Origin: Winogradskyella epiphytica | Lineage (GTDB): Bacteria > Bacteroidota > Bacteroidia > Flavobacteriales > Flavobacteriaceae | Direction of reading: 5' to 3' | Length of the DNA: 64,000 nt | NCBI RefSeq assembly: GCF_003217215.1 | Contig: NZ_QJTD01000003.1 | Span: 124,001-188,000, forward strand | In this document: piece by piece, positions 60,984-64,000 of the stretch | Position numbering within the stretch: the first letter of the stretch is position 1 | How the letters are laid out: the number at the start of each line of letters is the position of its first letter | Notes under the pieces: model-generated | Seen by the model: only the letters and a program-made list of their open reading frames with translations | What the model was told of the DNA's origin: nothing | The model's database searches: none | Made by a program: the position numbers and the translations under genes

Positions 60984-61006
60984 GTAAAAAATACTATGCG
61001 TGCATA
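60981..61006. promoter_or_regulatory. candidate MarR operator
   Basis: Two adjacent dyads: atagta-N5-tactat (60981-60997) and tatgc-N2-gcata (60995-61006). They cover the -7 box and the region just upstream. Confidence 0.5.
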
Positions 61007-61092
61007 ATAAATTGTGAAAAAATGTTTTGTCCTTAAATTATTAGAAAAAGAGTTCTAACAGCTATCAACTGAGACTTAAAATTGGGGATTGT

Positions 61093-61485
61093 CTAAGAAA
61101 TTCTTCCGCTTAAGCCTCCAACAACGGCACCTGTGCAAGCAGCGGTAACTATAGATGCAGCAAGATGTAGAAAGAATACTTCTATAGATTCTAAATATTG
61201 AATAGCTAGGTAAAAAAAGCCAGATAATAGACCTAAAAACAATCCGAAAAATATGCCAGCTCTTAAGCCCATTGATGCTGTTGTGATATGTGCCCAACGA
61301 TTAAAAAAGTATGATATAAAAAATCCTACGGAAAAGAAGGCTAGAAAAACTAGGATAATGGTACGCGTGGTTTCGTTCTTAGGTGGAAAATAATCTATTA
61401 GGAGTATTCCATAACAAAACCAACTTAGAAAAAAGTGAATAAGACCTCCAATGGCACCTGCTACTATAAACCTTTTAATATTCAT
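61093..61485 (-). CDS. four-helix membrane protein, unknown
   Basis: 130 residues with four hydrophobic segments (about 7-30, 42-62, 72-98 and 102-125). Glycines are frequent in the last two (GIFFGLFLGLLSGFF, TGAVVGGLSGRIS). No conserved charged motif. I do not recognise a family. It lies between the marR promoter region and the acyl-CoA synthetase gene on the same strand. Its frame is preferred over an overlapping cysteine-rich one at 61076-61297, which lacks the membrane pattern. Confidence 0.65.
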   Translation of the reverse strand: MNIKRFIVAGAIGGLIHFFLSWFCYGILLIDYFPPKNETTRTIILVFLAFFSVGFFISYFFNRWAHITTASMGLRAGIFFGLFLGLLSGFFYLAIQYLESIEVFFLHLAASIVTAACTGAVVGGLSGRIS

Positions 61486-61646
61486 TATATAGTGTTAGTT
61501 AAATACTATTAACTAATGTAGTTTATGTTTTTTAATAAAGTACTTAATAACGATGAAGCGTTTAGATATAAGTTAAACTTTTAAAACTATAATATCTTTC
61601 CTAGATGTCCGCCTTACAATAATTCAAAAATTCTGGACTCATTAAT

Positions 61647-63419
61647 TTATGACCTATATATCTTATCATAAAGATCTTGATAAAGCCCTTTAATTATAGC
61701 ACGTTTCATTTTTAAAGTAGGTGTGAGGTGTTTACCTTCAATAGACCAAACATCTGATGTCAATTCAAAACGTTTAATCTGTTCCCACTTACCGAAGTGT
61801 TTATTGTATTTGTCAACTTCTTCCTGAATTCTGTCAATGACAATTTTTGAACTGGCTATTTCTTCATTAGACTTTCCAACATTATGTTTCTTAAGGTCAA
61901 TCCAATCGCGTATAAAATCGAAATTTGGCTGTATTAAAGCAGCAGGCATTTTTTCGCCTTCACCCACAACCATAACTTGCTCTATAAATAGAGATTGTTT
62001 TAGGTCGTTTTCTAATAGGGTAGGAATTACATATTTTCCACCTGATGTTTTAAACATTTCTTTTTTACGCCCTGTGATTTTTAAGAAACCTTCATGATCA
62101 AGTTCTCCTTTATCTCCAGTATGGAAATAATCACCAGACATGACTTCAGATGTTTTTTGTGGGTCTTTGTAGTAGCCAAGCATAACATTTGGACCTTTTA
62201 CTAATACTTCACCATCATCTGCTATTTTTACTTCTACATTGTCTATAGGTTTACCAACAGTGCCTACTTTATAACCGTTACCTTCCATAATGCCTACAGA
62301 TATTACAGGAGAAGTTTCTGTTAATCCGTAACCTTCCATGACTGGCATACCCGCGGCGCCAAACATACGAGCTAATCGAGGTTGTAGTGCAGCACTACCT
62401 GATACCATAGTTTGTAATTCTCCTCCAAGTGCTTCACGCCATTTAGAGAAAATAAGTTTACGTGCAATTTTAAGTTGGAATTCATACCATGCGCCATTTA
62501 CACCATATGGCTCCCATTTTTCTCCTAAACTAACAGCCCAAAAGAATAGTCCTTTTTTAATACCTGATAATTCTTCACCTTTAAGCATTATTTTATCGAA
62601 TACTTTCTCAAGTAAACGTGGCACTACACTCATTAAATGAGGGTTTATTTCTTTAGCGTTATCTCCGATTTTGTCAATGGCTTCAGCATAATAAATAGAG
62701 GCACCTGAATATTGATAGACATAGATTAATAGACGCTCAAAAATATGACAAATAGGTAAGAAACTTAATATACGGTTTTCTCCCTCTACTAAAGGAACAC
62801 GCTTATTACTATCTAAAGCATTACTTGCAATATTCCAATGAGATAACATAACCCCTTTAGGTTTTCCTGTAGTACCTGAAGTATAAATAATGGTGGCTAA
62901 GTCATGAGGTTTTACAGCATCTTTTCGCGCTTCAACTTCTTGCTGATTGCTTTCATCTTTACCAAGCTCAAATAACTCCGAATAATGTTTACAGCCATCT
63001 ATATGGTCAAAAGAGTACACTTCCTTAATCTTCGTATTAGCTTGTACAGCTCTTACTTTTTCTAAAACATCTGAATCTGAAACGAAACAATAAATAGATT
63101 CACTATGGTTTAAAACATATTCGTAGTCTTCAGCACTTATAGTTGGATAAATTGGAATGTTTTGTGCTCCAAGCTGAAGAATTCCGATATCCATAATGTT
63201 CCATTCCGTCCTATTCGTCGTTGAAATGACAGCAATTTTATCATCCTTCTGAATCCCTAAACGCAATAAAGCCCTACTAATCGCATTTGATTTATCTACA
63301 TATTCTTGCGTGGAAATAGCTTCCCATTTCCCATTGTATTTAGTAACCAGTGCTTTAGCGTTAGGTTTGTGCTTTAATTGATAGTAAGGAAAATCAAAAA
63401 GCCTTGTAACTTCAGTCAT
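61647..63419 (-). CDS. long-chain acyl-CoA synthetase (AMP-forming)
   Basis: 590 residues of the ANL superfamily. The P-loop is IIYTSGTTGKPKGVMLSH, the core motif GYGLTETSPVIS, and the hinge region HTGDKGELDHEGFLKITGRKKEM followed by the C-terminal domain lysine segment near KMPAALIQPNF. It activates fatty acids with ATP and CoA, feeding the beta-oxidation operon that lies downstream. It has a separate transcription unit, since 161 bases divide it from the next gene. Confidence 0.93.
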   Translation of the reverse strand: MTEVTRLFDFPYYQLKHKPNAKALVTKYNGKWEAISTQEYVDKSNAISRALLRLGIQKDDKIAVISTTNRTEWNIMDIGILQLGAQNIPIYPTISAEDYEYVLNHSESIYCFVSDSDVLEKVRAVQANTKIKEVYSFDHIDGCKHYSELFELGKDESNQQEVEARKDAVKPHDLATIIYTSGTTGKPKGVMLSHWNIASNALDSNKRVPLVEGENRILSFLPICHIFERLLIYVYQYSGASIYYAEAIDKIGDNAKEINPHLMSVVPRLLEKVFDKIMLKGEELSGIKKGLFFWAVSLGEKWEPYGVNGAWYEFQLKIARKLIFSKWREALGGELQTMVSGSAALQPRLARMFGAAGMPVMEGYGLTETSPVISVGIMEGNGYKVGTVGKPIDNVEVKIADDGEVLVKGPNVMLGYYKDPQKTSEVMSGDYFHTGDKGELDHEGFLKITGRKKEMFKTSGGKYVIPTLLENDLKQSLFIEQVMVVGEGEKMPAALIQPNFDFIRDWIDLKKHNVGKSNEEIASSKIVIDRIQEEVDKYNKHFGKWEQIKRFELTSDVWSIEGKHLTPTLKMKRAIIKGLYQDLYDKIYRS

Positions 63420-63597
63420 ATCTTTAAATGCTTATTTGGTAAGTGATGTTACGAAAATATAAAATTTAAAGTTATAAAAAATTAAATTAGTCAAGTAGGT
63501 CGAAAAAAAATCAATGTTGCCTGTATTAAACCTATGAAATAGTAAGCATTTTTTGAGAAAAGTAACTTAACTCAAATCATGGGTCGTTCTTATAAAT

Positions 63598-63632
63598 AAA
63601 AAAGCTCTCACAAAATGTGAAAGCTTTTTTAA
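63598..63632 (-). terminator. purL terminator
   Basis: aaaaaagct-tcaca arms (63598-63612) pair with tgtga-agctttttt (63616-63630) with one mismatch; on the minus strand a T run follows. Confidence 0.82.
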
Positions 63633-63652
63633 TGAGTTGTTATTTAAATGGC

Positions 63653-64000
63653 CTATTTGGTTAACCACTTTCTAGCATTAACAAAGGCTTCTAACCAAGG
63701 TGAAACTTCGTCTTTTCTATCTGTTGGATAGTTGGCCCAGTTCCATTGGAAAATTGAACGCTCAATATGAGGCATTGTTGCTAGGTGTCTTCCTGATTTA
63801 TCACACATCATTGCGGTGTTAAAGTCAGAACCATTAGGGTTCGCAGGATATTCAGCATAACCATACTTAGCTACAATATGATATCTATCTTCTGAATATG
63901 GTAATTTGAATTTTCCTTCGCCATGAGAAATCCAAACACCTAATTTAGTTCCAGCTAAACTTGAAAGCATGACTGAATTATTTTCTTGAATTTCAACAGA
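63653..64000 (-). CDS. purL: phosphoribosylformylglycinamidine synthase, C-terminal end
   Basis: The last 115 codons of PurL; the frame stays open to the right edge, so the gene is cut. The visible part belongs to the glutamine amidotransferase domain: GVWISHGEGKF with the conserved HGEG, and MPHIERSIFQW with the catalytic His/Glu pair. The enzyme forms FGAM from FGAR, glutamine and ATP in purine synthesis. The catalytic cysteine lies outside the window. It ends at a hairpin terminator. Confidence 0.93.
   Translation of the reverse strand, partial: SVEIQENNSVMLSSLAGTKLGVWISHGEGKFKLPYSEDRYHIVAKYGYAEYPANPNGSDFNTAMMCDKSGRHLATMPHIERSIFQWNWANYPTDRKDEVSPWLEAFVNARKWLTK

Noticed and set aside
61076..61297. 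Small cysteine-rich frame on the minus strand
   Set aside because: It overlaps the four-helix membrane protein in another frame and has no recognisable pattern; the membrane protein frame is longer and has coherent hydrophobic segments.
1..64000. CRISPR arrays, rRNA or tRNA genes, prophage and insertion sequences
   Set aside because: No regularly spaced repeats, cloverleaf sequences, transposase or phage-type genes were seen on reading either strand.

Overview
The window looks like a chromosomal segment of a marine-type Flavobacteriaceae bacterium (phylum Bacteroidota). The evidence is AT-rich DNA, promoters of the Bacteroidota type (TAnnTTTG at -7), the gliding gene gldI, a fused ccoNO cytochrome oxidase gene, a LETM1-related protein, DUF3810 and an S46 dipeptidyl-peptidase. 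It is almost entirely coding and shows no rRNA, tRNA, CRISPR array, prophage or insertion sequence that I can support. Both edges cut a gene: a TPR protein on the left and purL on the right.

Layout. 1-8.1 kb: TPR protein, then a minus-strand housekeeping block read rel/spoT, fur, purA, OstA-like, class III aminotransferase. 8.2-12.2 kb: SdpI-like, SET-domain, SDR, M48 protease and SpoU methyltransferase genes. 12.4-18.9 kb: a lipoprotein, two secreted amidohydrolase-like proteins and DUF3810. 19-24.2 kb: pepD, a nrnA-like/gldI/cyclophilin-FKBP operon, and ndk. 24.3-30.1 kb: TPR membrane protein, LETM1-related protein, S46 peptidase, SRPBCC protein and Cu/Zn superoxide dismutase.

30.3-48.5 kb is the most coherent part: a micro-oxic/denitrification island. 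It holds oxygen-independent hemN, a universal stress protein, a nirK-cytochrome c fusion with a NirV-like and a SCO gene, two di-iron hemerythrin-type proteins (one is RIC), an uncharacterised heme-copper-oxidase-like membrane protein, an Rrf2 regulator, a complete cbb3 oxidase operon (ccoS, ccoNO, ccoQ, ccoP, ccoG, fixH, SafE-like), the copper pump ccoI and a Crp/Fnr regulator. Four copies of a 14-bp dyad (ATGAY-N4-RTCAT) lie in this island. In front of hemN, nirK, ccoS and ccoI each is centred exactly 29.5 bases upstream of the first base of the -7 box, the geometry of class II FNR activation. The ccoI copy also overlaps the promoter of the fnr-like gene itself. This suggests one local FNR-type regulon coordinating heme synthesis, high-affinity respiration and nitrite reduction.

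48.6-54.5 kb: DUF2200, a VWA/MoxR pair, an M1 peptidase and a TolB-like propeller protein. 54.6-63.4 kb: a MarR-led fatty-acid beta-oxidation operon (3-hydroxyacyl-CoA dehydrogenase/hydratase, thiolase, acyl-CoA dehydrogenase). A four-helix-bundle gene with inverted-repeat flanks sits inside it, and a small membrane protein and a long-chain acyl-CoA synthetase lie upstream.
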